This document shows positions 1 through 7,735 of a DNA stretch of 9,801 nucleotides, one piece after another (the stretch's first letter is position 1; each line of letters starts with the position of its first letter). A model generated the notes under the pieces. It ran no database searches. It was not told the DNA's origin and worked only from the letters and a program-made list of their open reading frames with translations. The DNA lies in NCBI GenBank assembly GCA_947258905.1, contig CAMYKF010000667.1, positions 1 to 9,801 on the forward strand, given 5' to 3'. Source of the DNA: an uncultured Pirellulaceae bacterium (GTDB lineage Bacteria; Planctomycetota; Planctomycetia; Pirellulales; Pirellulaceae). A program made the translations under genes and the position numbers.

Positions 1-459
1 AAACCGGTCCGACGGAACGGCAGGCCAGGACGTCATGGCAACGGGGAACGCAGCTTGCAACACAGCGCGGCCCACGAGTGCCGGGTTGAAAGCGTTATAG
101 CCCAATCCTCCGAAGAGGAATTTTCCCAGTCCAACTGCGACCACGCCACCAGCTACGGTCATCCACAAGGGCAAGGCCGGTGGCAAGGTCAGGCCATAAA
201 GCAGTCCCGTAACGGTTGCTGACCAATCGCCGACGGTAACCGGTCTTCCCGCGAACCGGCACAAGACGTATTCCGTGATCAGGCAGGAAAGTACGGCTGC
301 TGTCAAAGTAAGCAGAGCGGCCAGGCCAAACGCGTAAACGGCAAAAACGCTTACTGGCAGAAGCGCAAGGACAACGTTGAACATAATGGTGTCCACGCCG
401 GTTCCACTGCGAATATGCGGAGAACTGCGAATATCCAGCGTCTGAAATGATGGTCTCAT
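1..459 (-). CDS. rnfD: RnfD, ion-translocating Rnf complex membrane subunit (C-terminus cut off by window edge)
   Basis: RnfD is a polytopic inner-membrane subunit of the Rnf complex. It carries a covalently bound FMN and takes part in coupling electron flow to Na+/H+ transport. Only the first 153 codons are present; the frame is open to base 1. The family N-terminal signature SPHIRSGTGVDTIMFNVV lies at residues 13-30, followed by hydrophobic stretches at about 28-65 and 81-115, then the conserved GGLGYNAFNPALVGRA block at about 117-132. The Ser/Thr-Gly-Ala-Thr flavinylation motif of the family would lie further on, outside the window, so it cannot be checked. The ATG at 459-457 overlaps the rnfC stop by 4 bp (ATGA), and an AGGA site sits 7 nt upstream, supporting this start. 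rnfG, rnfE and rnfA would be expected beyond the left edge. Identification is from visible signatures and gene order. Confidence 0.93.
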   Translation of the reverse strand, partial: MRPSFQTLDIRSSPHIRSGTGVDTIMFNVVLALLPVSVFAVYAFGLAALLTLTAAVLSCLITEYVLCRFAGRPVTVGDWSATVTGLLYGLTLPPALPLWMTVAGGVVAVGLGKFLFGGLGYNAFNPALVGRAVLQAAFPVAMTSWPAVPSDRF

Positions 460-1796
460 ACCGTTTTCCTGACCTTTCGCACGGCGGCCTTGGCGACGCG
501 AAATTGCTGAACCAGCGGGATGTGCGATGGACAAACCCAGGTGCAGCAACCACATTCAAAACAGTCCATCAAATAAAATTCGTCGGCCATCTTCTCGTAC
601 TGGTTTTGCCCGGCCAGCAAACCAAGTTGTGACGGATTAAGAAAAATCGGACAGGCTTCGACGCAATATCCGCAGCGAATGCAGGGATACTCTTTCTGTG
701 CGCTCAGATATTTTGCCTCCCGCCCTGTAAAGGCGATGACGCCGGTGGTGCCCTTGGTGACCGGGATGTCGAGACTGGATACAGCCTGGCCCATCATGGG
801 GCCGCCCAGAAAGACACAAGCGACATCGTCTTCCAGCCCTGCGGTTTCCAAAACAAATCGCAGCGGCGTGCCGATGGGAACCCGGTAATTGCCCTTGTTC
901 TTCACCGCGGGCCCGCCCACGGTCATCACCCGCTCCTGCAATCCCGCACCATGGGGCAGCAACCGGCCAATCTCGGCAGTGCTGGTCACATTAAAGCAAA
1001 GGGCATTCACGTCCAGCGTCAAACTGCCCGATGGGATTTCACGGCCCAACAGCGTCTTGATCAGTATTCTCTCTGCACCTTGCGGATATTTAACAGGCAG
1101 TACCTCTACCGAGATTCTGGCATTGTCGGTGATCGCTGCGCGAATCTTATCGGCAGCATCGGGCTTGTTGGCCTCGATGGCAATGATGGCCTGCTCGGCA
1201 CCGGCAGCCCGCAACAAGTACCTGATGCCGGCGATGACATCTTCAGCGTGCTCAAGCATCACCCGGTGGTCCGTGGTCAGATAGGGCTCGCATTCGGCAC
1301 CATTAATGACGACGGTATCGACATGCTTGTCCGGCGGGATCCGCAGCTTGGCATGGGTTGGAAATCCGGCGCCGCCCAGCCCCACGACACCGGCGTTTTG
1401 GATGGCCGTGACGATCTCCTCGGGGCTGGCTGTGTCGGCATCGCAAGCCGTGCCTTCCAACACCTCCTGAGTTGATGCAGGAAAGGGCTCAATGAAAAAA
1501 CCACGAACCATTTTTCCGCTGATGCCGGGGATCAGGCCAATGCGCTTCACAACGCCACTGGCTGGAGCATGCATGGCAACCGAAAGGAACCCGTCCGGCC
1601 GCGCCAAACACTGGCCCCGCTCAACTTCCTGGCCCTCGCGGACGACTGGCACCGCCGGTTGCCCAACGTGCTGGGACAGGGGAACTTCCAAAACCGGTGC
1701 AAACGGAAACTGGCGGATCGGTTGCCCGCTGGTATCGTCCTTGGACTCGGGAGGATGGATACCGTGCGCAAAGCTTTTGGCTCCAAAGATATTCAT
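456..1796 (-). CDS. rnfC: RnfC, NADH/ferredoxin-side peripheral subunit of the Rnf complex
   Basis: RnfC is the soluble Rnf subunit that binds FMN and NAD(H) and passes electrons through two [4Fe-4S] clusters. It has 446 residues, a typical compact length without the long repetitive tail seen in some proteobacteria. Domains in order: an N-terminal barrel-sandwich segment (about 39-86); a Rossmann-like flavin/NAD region with GGAGFPTHAK at 141-150 and GAECEPYLTTDHR at 166-178; a SLBB-type region around 290-345; and two cluster motifs, C372/C375/C378/C382 and C412/C415/C418/C422, both CxxCxxCxxxCP. All eight cluster cysteines are intact. The ATG at 1796-1794 overlaps the TGA of the upstream PFOR gene by 4 bp, and a strong GGAGGAG site lies 10 nt upstream, so the start is secure. 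It belongs to the operon rnfB-PFOR-rnfC-rnfD. Confidence 0.97.
   Translation of the reverse strand: MNIFGAKSFAHGIHPPESKDDTSGQPIRQFPFAPVLEVPLSQHVGQPAVPVVREGQEVERGQCLARPDGFLSVAMHAPASGVVKRIGLIPGISGKMVRGFFIEPFPASTQEVLEGTACDADTASPEEIVTAIQNAGVVGLGGAGFPTHAKLRIPPDKHVDTVVINGAECEPYLTTDHRVMLEHAEDVIAGIRYLLRAAGAEQAIIAIEANKPDAADKIRAAITDNARISVEVLPVKYPQGAERILIKTLLGREIPSGSLTLDVNALCFNVTSTAEIGRLLPHGAGLQERVMTVGGPAVKNKGNYRVPIGTPLRFVLETAGLEDDVACVFLGGPMMGQAVSSLDIPVTKGTTGVIAFTGREAKYLSAQKEYPCIRCGYCVEACPIFLNPSQLGLLAGQNQYEKMADEFYLMDCFECGCCTWVCPSHIPLVQQFRVAKAAVRKVRKTV
467..470 (-). promoter_or_regulatory. Shine-Dalgarno site of rnfD
   Basis: Read on the minus strand this is AGGA, 7 nt before the ATG of rnfD and inside the end of rnfC. 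Together with the ATGA stop/start overlap it supports translation of rnfD coupled to rnfC. Confidence 0.5.
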
Positions 1797-4700
1797 CGCC
1801 TGGCCGCTCCTCCGCTTGACTCTGGCGAGACGGCGTTCTGGTTGCCGGTTGCCGGCTCTGAAACGATGGCGCTGAACGCTTGCGTCAAGCTGGCAGCATC
1901 GCCCCCCTGTACCATTTGCAACAGGTTTTCGGTAATTCGTTCCGTGAATTCCTGACGCACCTCGGATTGGATGTCAGCGTGCGTCGGTTTTTTCTCGCCG
2001 ACGCGTGCCATTGCGCGTAACGTGTTCCAAAAATCCTGACGCTCCTCGCACGATGCAACAATCGGCTGCGCCACCAGCAGTCGCGTCAGTTGTTGCCGGC
2101 GGTCGATGCTCCAGACGTATGGAAATTGACTCTCTCTCTCATACTCCGGCAATTCAAGGAAATCGGAGAGCGGTACCATTCTCTCGTTCCAGGTATCCGG
2201 CGGCGCGACACGAAAATGCTTTCGAAAACGGATTTCGGTAATGGCAAAGTCGGCAAACGTCATGGGGAGGTCCATAGTTTGTTCGCGGCCATCTTCCAGA
2301 TACCTCAGCGTGTAGACAGGCCAGTCCTCATCGGGCGACGGATTGCCCTCCAAATCAAGACAATCTTCCGGTAGCTCGCCGATGTCCGGATCGTAACGGA
2401 ACAGCGGCCAGGCACGCGATTCCACTGCCAACCTGCTTTGTTGCTCGCTCATGTCGTCCCCGATGCCGTGCTCGGGTTGGCAGGGAGTGAACACGTTGAA
2501 CAACGCCGGCCGACGCACCTTGAGCCCCCGGATAAACCCCTCGATCATGTGGTTGGGTTGCGCTATCGTACTTTGCAATATAAAGGAAGTGCGATGAGCC
2601 ATGCCGATCAGTCCGATTTCCTTGCGGAATTCATGCTTTCCCTTGCCGCAGTTGCCAAATGGTGTCGTATCTGAAATCTGGCCGGTGAAACCCGACGTGG
2701 ACGCCTGGCCACCGGTGCTGGAATAGACCTGAGTGTCGAGGATCAGGACCTTGATTGGCTTGCCGGACATGAGTGCCCGCGACAGGTTTTGAAAGCCGAT
2801 ATCGTTCATGGCACCATCGCCGCCCATGGCGACCACCGGCGGGCATAACTCCCATTCTTCGTCCGTGAATTGCTGCCAATTGAAGCAGGCGAAAAATTCA
2901 TCGTGCTCGGCTGGTTGGTAATCATCGGTCAGTTCAAGTTCCGCCAGACGAACGGCTTTGAAACCTTCCGCCATTTTTGCCATGTGACCTTCAAATACAC
3001 CCATTGCCAGCGATGCTGTATCCTGGACCAGATGATGCGCCCACGGGAACGGATAGGGATTAAACGGAAACGTACTTCCCCACACCGAAGAGCAACCGGT
3101 GGCGTTGAGCATTCCCATTCGCGCCCGGCCTCGTCCGGTGGTCCCATGCTCGTATTTCCATTTCAGCTGTTTCAACTGTGCCAGCAAACGGGTCACGCAG
3201 TGCAGCCATTCCTGATCGATCGGCTCGCCACCCTCGATTCGTTCCACGTGCTGTGCAATGGTAGCCAACGTAATATCGCTGCTGCCTGTTTTTTGGATCA
3301 GGTCAGCAATCGTGGAAGCGTCGCCGACGTCGATTTCGTTTACCAACCTCAGCCGAATGTGCTTTTCCAGGTTTCCGATCAACTCGGTCAGGTATGTGAC
3401 GTGCCGTTTGATTCGCGGTTGCATCAGTGCTTCGACGGTGGCCACGAACAGATGCACGACTGACTTCTCACCGCAGCCGGGACACGCGCAATCGCCACCG
3501 CTGAAGGCGCGGTAGTGGTTCTTGTCCAGCAGAATGGTCTGCAGGGCGCCAATTCCCTCTTCGATGTCGTCGACGCGAATATACTTTTTCGGCGTGTTTG
3601 GCAAATCAAGCCAAAAGTCCCAGTCACGACGCAGCTTGTCGATTGACTCGGCTGTCTGCATCACCGGGCGTAACGCATCGTCTTCGCAAACGGCGACGCA
3701 TTCCATGCAACCCTTGCAGGTATTCGGATCCACTGTGATGCTGAGCAAGCCGCCTTCGCCAGGTGAATCCTGTTCCGGCAAGGAGTAATGCGGTCGGGAA
3801 AGCGCGAATTGAAATCCATTCAGCTCTTCGCGGAACCACTCAAATTCCTGCTTCAACTCGACTTGCGCCGACTCGTCCAGCGCACTGTTTTGCAGAGTCT
3901 TGTCGATTGCCTGGTCCAGTATCTTGCCTGCATGATCGACTTCGCTGGCTTCGTTAAGCATGCCGCGCAAATGGGGTTCCATTTGACGCACAGCCCGCCG
4001 CAGGTGCTTGACCGATTTTCCCTGTTTGACGATGCGTTTAACAACAGTATCCAGAATCTGCCCAACCTCGTTAACCAGCCCCGGAATTGCGGTGTCCGGA
4101 CAAACGGTATAGCAATCGCCACAGGCGGTGCAGTTCTCAGCGATCCACTGCGGATGTCGGGAGCGGATTCCGGTCAAGTCACGGAGTATCGCGGTACCGG
4201 CTGGCATTACGCCCAGGCCAATGAAAGGATCGGTGATGCAGTCAGTGCCCATTCCCCGCGCGTAGAAACTGCCGGTTTGTTCCCAGAAACGATGGATATC
4301 TGAAATCGGCGCTTGGCTTTGCGGGTGATGCTTGAGCATGACCGGTAGCGCTGGCTCCCGGAGTCTCGTCTTTCCATTTCCAGGAGTTTCGTCCAGTGAG
4401 CCGAATGCGACCGGTTTGATTTCGTCATAACCCCGTTTGACCGCGGTCAGGTTTTCGTCAACGACCCTTTTCCCCTTGACGCCGAATTTGTTCTGCAATT
4501 GATTTTCGACGGCACCGATCAATTGCTCTTCCGAAAGACCATGCTGCTGGATAACTGGCGATGCGGCGAAGAATGCTCCGAGGAACGCGATGCCTTGCAT
4601 CCGCAACTGCAAATGCGGGTCGCTGGCGACCTCGCGTGCAATTTTGAATGCATCAAGATAAAACAGCCTGATGTTCCTGTCGACGATGATCCTGCGGAAT

Positions 4701-6499
4701 GCTGCCGGGATGCTTGACCAGACCGCTTCACTGGAAGCCAGCTCGCTCTGAATGACAAACACCCCTCCTTCCCTTAATCCAGCCAGGGCGTTCGTGTGTT
4801 TGAAAACGTTGGGGTCTGGTGACAGCACCACGTCGATGTCCGTGTACTCGCAATTTATGCGAATCGGTTTCGGTGCAGCGGCCAGGTAGTAGGTGGTCGG
4901 TTCCCCTTTTTTTGCCGCGCCGAACTTTGGATACGCCTTGATGTGGTAACCCGTTAGATCGAACAGGACCATCGCCAGATTCCTGCCCGCGGCCATGGCG
5001 CCCCAACCGCTTAACGAATGAAAACGGACCGTGATGCTGTCGGCGGGCAGCAGGTTGGGGTTTTCCGATCCGCGGATGGTCAAATCCCGCACGTGCGGGT
5101 ACGCCGTTTCGATGGTCTCCTGGTGAATCCGCTGCTTGGGGCTGGCCGGATTGTCGCGCAGGAAGTCGATCGAAAGATAGAAGAATTTCTTGTGCGCGCC
5201 GTCGGGCAACATGTTTTCCACAACGCCGATGATGGCCTCGGGCTGCAAGTCGCGGCTGCCCATTCCGAATGAGCCCGAGTACAGGGCAGGAGCATCTTTC
5301 GCCTGATAAGTTGCCAGCTCCGGAAACGGCGGCTGTCTGACGTCTCGTCCGTTTTCCAGGCAGCGACTGATTGTCGCGCGGATTTCCCGCATCAGTGGCA
5401 AGTCCACGGCCAGCGGCTGGTCGAGCCGTTCCACAACGGCCACGCCCTTCCTGCCTTTGAGCGTATGACTCAACAAATCGGCAGGAAACGGCCGGAACAT
5501 CACGAGATCGACAACGCCTGCCTTGATGCCGCGTTGCGCGCGCAGATGGTCGGCAACTGCCTCCGCCATCGGGATCATGCTGCCCTGGCCGATGATCAGG
5601 TAGTCGGCGTCTTCGGCGCGGTAACCCATTACGCGATCGTATCGGCGACCAGTCAGGTTATGAAATTCTTCAAAGGCGCGGGTAGCCAGTTCCGGAATAT
5701 GATCAAAAAAGAAAGGACGCTGCGCCGCCACACTTTGCATATAAGAGTCCTGATTTTGTACCAGCCCGACCATCACGCTGTTGTCAACGTCCCACAGCTC
5801 CGGAATACGCCGCCGTGTTTCTCCGTAGATCATCTGCTGGGCAGCGGTCGGTGTAACAATCATGTCATCGGGGCGACCCAGGTACTCCTCGATCAACGCC
5901 CGCTCGGGTACCAGCACCGATTCGATCAAGTGGGTCGTCAGGAATCCATCCTGCGCGATCGCACCCGGCGTGAGCGCGAGTTCTGCAATCCGGTGCGCCA
6001 CAACATTCAGATCGGCGACCGTCTGGGCGTCTCTGGCAAACAGCTGAAAGAACCCGGTATCATCCATGCAGTGATAATCGTCGTGTCCCGCGTGCATACT
6101 GAGATTCGCCCTGGTCATGGCGCGGGCACCGATGTTCAGCACCCAGGTCAGTCGCTTGCCGACCGCCGCGTACAGGGACTCGTGCATATAGGCGATACCT
6201 TGTCCGGACGAGAAACTGGAGGCCCGTAACCCGGTCATGGAAAGCCCGGCCGTGACCGCGGCCGCCGCATGCCCGCTTTCCGGCTCGATGAAGATCAGAG
6301 GACGTCCGGAAATATTTCGATGCCCGTTGGCAGCAGTTTCCGCCCAGTCGTCGCCCATTTGTGTGGCCGGCGTGATCGGGTAGGCGCTGGCCGCGTCACT
6401 GGACTCGCGCTCGCACATGATCACGGCGCTGCTGCCATCCACGGCGACTCGTTTACCAGGGTATTTGAACGCTTTGTTTTTCTTGTTTTTGTTTTTCAT
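1793..6499 (-). CDS. nifJ: Giant pyruvate:ferredoxin (2-oxoacid) oxidoreductase homologue, single-chain, 1568 aa
   Basis: This is a fused PFOR of the NifJ family, which uses thiamine diphosphate, CoA and [4Fe-4S] clusters to turn a 2-oxoacid into acyl-CoA plus CO2 and reduced ferredoxin. Order, numbered from the ATG: pyrimidine-binding domain with YPITP (40-44), Glu74 and Arg126; transketolase-C-like domain (about 295-380); gamma domain (about 485-640); two ferredoxin motifs, C790/793/796/800 and C928/931/934/938; thiamine-diphosphate domain with CPGCG (C1006/C1009), NATGCSS (C1136), GGDG (Asp1228), YSSTGGQ (1259-1265) and FTPC (C1340). Both ferredoxin motifs and the four proximal-cluster cysteines are present. 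Classical PFORs are about 1170-1200 residues; the excess lies between the ferredoxin motifs, between C1009 and C1136, and after C1340. Ser1261 replaces the usual Asn. The ATG at 6499 is preferred; a TTG at 6550 in the same frame would add 17 residues. Neither has a clear Shine-Dalgarno site. The substrate (pyruvate or another 2-oxoacid) is not shown by the sequence. Confidence 0.9.
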   Translation of the reverse strand: MKNKNKKNKAFKYPGKRVAVDGSSAVIMCERESSDAASAYPITPATQMGDDWAETAANGHRNISGRPLIFIEPESGHAAAAVTAGLSMTGLRASSFSSGQGIAYMHESLYAAVGKRLTWVLNIGARAMTRANLSMHAGHDDYHCMDDTGFFQLFARDAQTVADLNVVAHRIAELALTPGAIAQDGFLTTHLIESVLVPERALIEEYLGRPDDMIVTPTAAQQMIYGETRRRIPELWDVDNSVMVGLVQNQDSYMQSVAAQRPFFFDHIPELATRAFEEFHNLTGRRYDRVMGYRAEDADYLIIGQGSMIPMAEAVADHLRAQRGIKAGVVDLVMFRPFPADLLSHTLKGRKGVAVVERLDQPLAVDLPLMREIRATISRCLENGRDVRQPPFPELATYQAKDAPALYSGSFGMGSRDLQPEAIIGVVENMLPDGAHKKFFYLSIDFLRDNPASPKQRIHQETIETAYPHVRDLTIRGSENPNLLPADSITVRFHSLSGWGAMAAGRNLAMVLFDLTGYHIKAYPKFGAAKKGEPTTYYLAAAPKPIRINCEYTDIDVVLSPDPNVFKHTNALAGLREGGVFVIQSELASSEAVWSSIPAAFRRIIVDRNIRLFYLDAFKIAREVASDPHLQLRMQGIAFLGAFFAASPVIQQHGLSEEQLIGAVENQLQNKFGVKGKRVVDENLTAVKRGYDEIKPVAFGSLDETPGNGKTRLREPALPVMLKHHPQSQAPISDIHRFWEQTGSFYARGMGTDCITDPFIGLGVMPAGTAILRDLTGIRSRHPQWIAENCTACGDCYTVCPDTAIPGLVNEVGQILDTVVKRIVKQGKSVKHLRRAVRQMEPHLRGMLNEASEVDHAGKILDQAIDKTLQNSALDESAQVELKQEFEWFREELNGFQFALSRPHYSLPEQDSPGEGGLLSITVDPNTCKGCMECVAVCEDDALRPVMQTAESIDKLRRDWDFWLDLPNTPKKYIRVDDIEEGIGALQTILLDKNHYRAFSGGDCACPGCGEKSVVHLFVATVEALMQPRIKRHVTYLTELIGNLEKHIRLRLVNEIDVGDASTIADLIQKTGSSDITLATIAQHVERIEGGEPIDQEWLHCVTRLLAQLKQLKWKYEHGTTGRGRARMGMLNATGCSSVWGSTFPFNPYPFPWAHHLVQDTASLAMGVFEGHMAKMAEGFKAVRLAELELTDDYQPAEHDEFFACFNWQQFTDEEWELCPPVVAMGGDGAMNDIGFQNLSRALMSGKPIKVLILDTQVYSSTGGQASTSGFTGQISDTTPFGNCGKGKHEFRKEIGLIGMAHRTSFILQSTIAQPNHMIEGFIRGLKVRRPALFNVFTPCQPEHGIGDDMSEQQSRLAVESRAWPLFRYDPDIGELPEDCLDLEGNPSPDEDWPVYTLRYLEDGREQTMDLPMTFADFAITEIRFRKHFRVAPPDTWNERMVPLSDFLELPEYERESQFPYVWSIDRRQQLTRLLVAQPIVASCEERQDFWNTLRAMARVGEKKPTHADIQSEVRQEFTERITENLLQMVQGGDAASLTQAFSAIVSEPATGNQNAVSPESSGGAARR
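1807..1813 (-). promoter_or_regulatory. Strong Shine-Dalgarno site of rnfC
   Basis: Read on the minus strand this is GGAGGAG, 10 nt before the rnfC ATG and inside the last codons of the PFOR gene. It is the best ribosome binding site in the window and fixes the rnfC start. rnfB, the PFOR gene and the beta-propeller gene have no comparable site. Confidence 0.65.
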
Positions 6500-6564
6500 T
6501 GTCTTGTTGTTGATCAGACAATTTTCGGTGCTCCAGACGCGGGCCAGCAACCCGGATTCGATGA

Positions 6565-7449
6565 TCAGGTCGGGGCGTCAGGCCGGTCACCCTGTCGGAC
6601 AATTTTGCGCGCTGACGAGCCCTTCATGGCACCCGCTTCAGGGTCCAGCCAGACGATAGCGCCCGTCGGGCAGCGCTCGATAGCCGTGCGCGTAGCCGGA
6701 CCTTTGGAAAAATCGATGACTGGCAGGTTGCCTTGCATTTCGATCAATGCGGGCGCGTCAAGGGCACATCGTCCGCAGGCAGTACAGGCCACCAGGCAAT
6801 CCTCCAGGATCTCGTCGCCGGCATCTTGTGACCGACAGGCGACCCACAGCTGCTGGCTTTGCAGTTCAAGTGAAAAAAGATTTTTGGGACACGCGGTCAC
6901 GCAGTCGCCGCAGGCCGTGCAAAGCGACTCGTTGACGACCGGCAGCCGGTGATTGTTCATTTCAATGGCATCGAAAGTGCACACCACCTGGCAGTCGCCC
7001 AGTCCCAGGCAACCCCAGAAACAACCCTTTCCGCCACCCGCGACAAGCGTAGCGGCAGCGCATGTTCCCAGGCCCTGATAGTGAGCGTGGTTACGTGACA
7101 CGTTGGATCCGCCGGCACAGGCCAGCCGTGCGACCCGTTTTTCCTGCCGTCCCACATCCACGTCCAGATAGCCGGCAATCTGCGACTGTTCGGCTGGCGA
7201 ACTGACCGTACACCCGCCGGGCAAAACCTCGCCGGTCACCAACGCTTCGGCAAAGGGACGGCAACCCGGGTAGCCACAACCACCGCAATTGGTTCCCGGA
7301 AGCATCTGCGTCACCCGGTCAATGCGCGGGTCTTCCTGCACATGCAGCAAGCGATTGGCCACAATCAAAAGTGAGGCCAGAGCCATGGTCAGTCCACCGA
7401 CGGTTGAGACGGCGGTGAGAACAAGCATCAAGTTCACGTTTGCAGACAC
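6565..7449 (-). CDS. rnfB: RnfB, ferredoxin-binding multi-cluster subunit of the Rnf complex
   Basis: RnfB accepts electrons from reduced ferredoxin and passes them into the Rnf complex. It has 294 residues: an N-terminal membrane anchor (about 8-33); the family four-Cys motif C55/C58/C63/C80 (NCGGCGYPGC); a cysteine-rich block with C143/C147/C153/C157 (CFWGCLGLGDCQVVC); a complete ferredoxin motif C177/C180/C183/C187; and a degenerate pair with C222/C225/C228, Ala232 where the fourth Cys should be, and C260 of RCPTGAI alone. The GTG at 7449 is used because an in-frame TGA lies about 50 bases upstream with no ATG between. An ATG at codon 8 is an alternative that would still leave most of the anchor. 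No Shine-Dalgarno site is evident at either. It is the first visible gene of the operon, followed after 65 bp by the PFOR gene. Confidence 0.95.
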   Translation of the reverse strand: MSANVNLMLVLTAVSTVGGLTMALASLLIVANRLLHVQEDPRIDRVTQMLPGTNCGGCGYPGCRPFAEALVTGEVLPGGCTVSSPAEQSQIAGYLDVDVGRQEKRVARLACAGGSNVSRNHAHYQGLGTCAAATLVAGGGKGCFWGCLGLGDCQVVCTFDAIEMNNHRLPVVNESLCTACGDCVTACPKNLFSLELQSQQLWVACRSQDAGDEILEDCLVACTACGRCALDAPALIEMQGNLPVIDFSKGPATRTAIERCPTGAIVWLDPEAGAMKGSSARKIVRQGDRPDAPT

Positions 7450-7735
7450 CCCGTTGTTTCGAGGGACACCGGTCGCTGACAGCGTTCCCTGGCAACCAGA
7501 AAGACTGAATCTGTTTCAACAGTCCGGCATCACAGGGCAGGAATCGACGTTTCCTTCTTCCGGTCCGGGCTTTCCACGTTCCTGGATTGCAGTACCAGCA
7601 TAACTGTTAACGCCGACCGGCACCAAGTAAGGGGAAATCACGACAACAAAACCGGCAGGACTCGGCGGAATGACGCCGCCTGTGGTACACTCATCGCATT
7701 CCTGTTAGACCCCGGGTTTTTTTGCGAGTTCAAAG
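7450..7735. other. Intergenic region between divergent rnfB and beta-propeller gene
   Basis: These 286 bp separate two divergent starts and should hold the promoters of both. No credible small gene or RNA is seen. Toward the beta-propeller gene there is an extended -10-like element (see separate entry). Toward rnfB, on the minus strand, the best pair I can find is TTGGTG (7626-7621) and TATGCT (7602-7597) with an 18-bp spacer, only 3/6 and 4/6 matches to the housekeeping sigma consensus, so it is weak. A T7 tract follows CCCGGG at 7711-7723 just before the beta-propeller start. No operator palindrome was recognised. Confidence 0.6.
7683..7691 (+). promoter_or_regulatory. Possible extended -10 promoter of the beta-propeller gene
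   Basis: TGGTACACT fits an extended -10 (TGn plus TACACT, 4/6 to TATAAT), 44 nt upstream of the ATG at 7736. No recognisable -35 hexamer lies 16-18 bp upstream, where the sequence is GC-rich. This is a weak, sequence-only suggestion. Confidence 0.3.

Noticed and set aside
95..559. Minus-strand open frame of 154 codons overlapping rnfD and rnfC
   Set aside because: It is in the wrong frame; the rnfD frame from 459 carries the family signatures.
2870..3463. Plus-strand open frame of 197 codons opposite the PFOR thiamine-diphosphate domain insertion
   Set aside because: The minus-strand frame is continuous through the insertion between two conserved motifs, so the insertion is real PFOR sequence and this frame is its shadow.
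5465..6229. Plus-strand open frame of 254 codons
   Set aside because: It lies wholly antisense to conserved PFOR domains, resembles no protein family and has no promoter or ribosome site. It is a by-product of GC-rich coding sequence.
6269..6952. Plus-strand open frame of 227 codons across the PFOR start and rnfB end
   Set aside because: Antisense to two well-supported genes and their cluster motifs; composition is not protein-like.
7661..7680. Small hairpin GGCGG/CCGCC upstream of the beta-propeller promoter candidate
   Set aside because: A 5-bp stem in GC-rich sequence is expected by chance and has no T tract or conserved context.
7711..7723. CCCGGG followed by seven T, resembling a terminator
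   Set aside because: The palindrome has no loop and only 3 bp per side, so it cannot form a terminator hairpin. It lies in the leader just upstream of the beta-propeller start.
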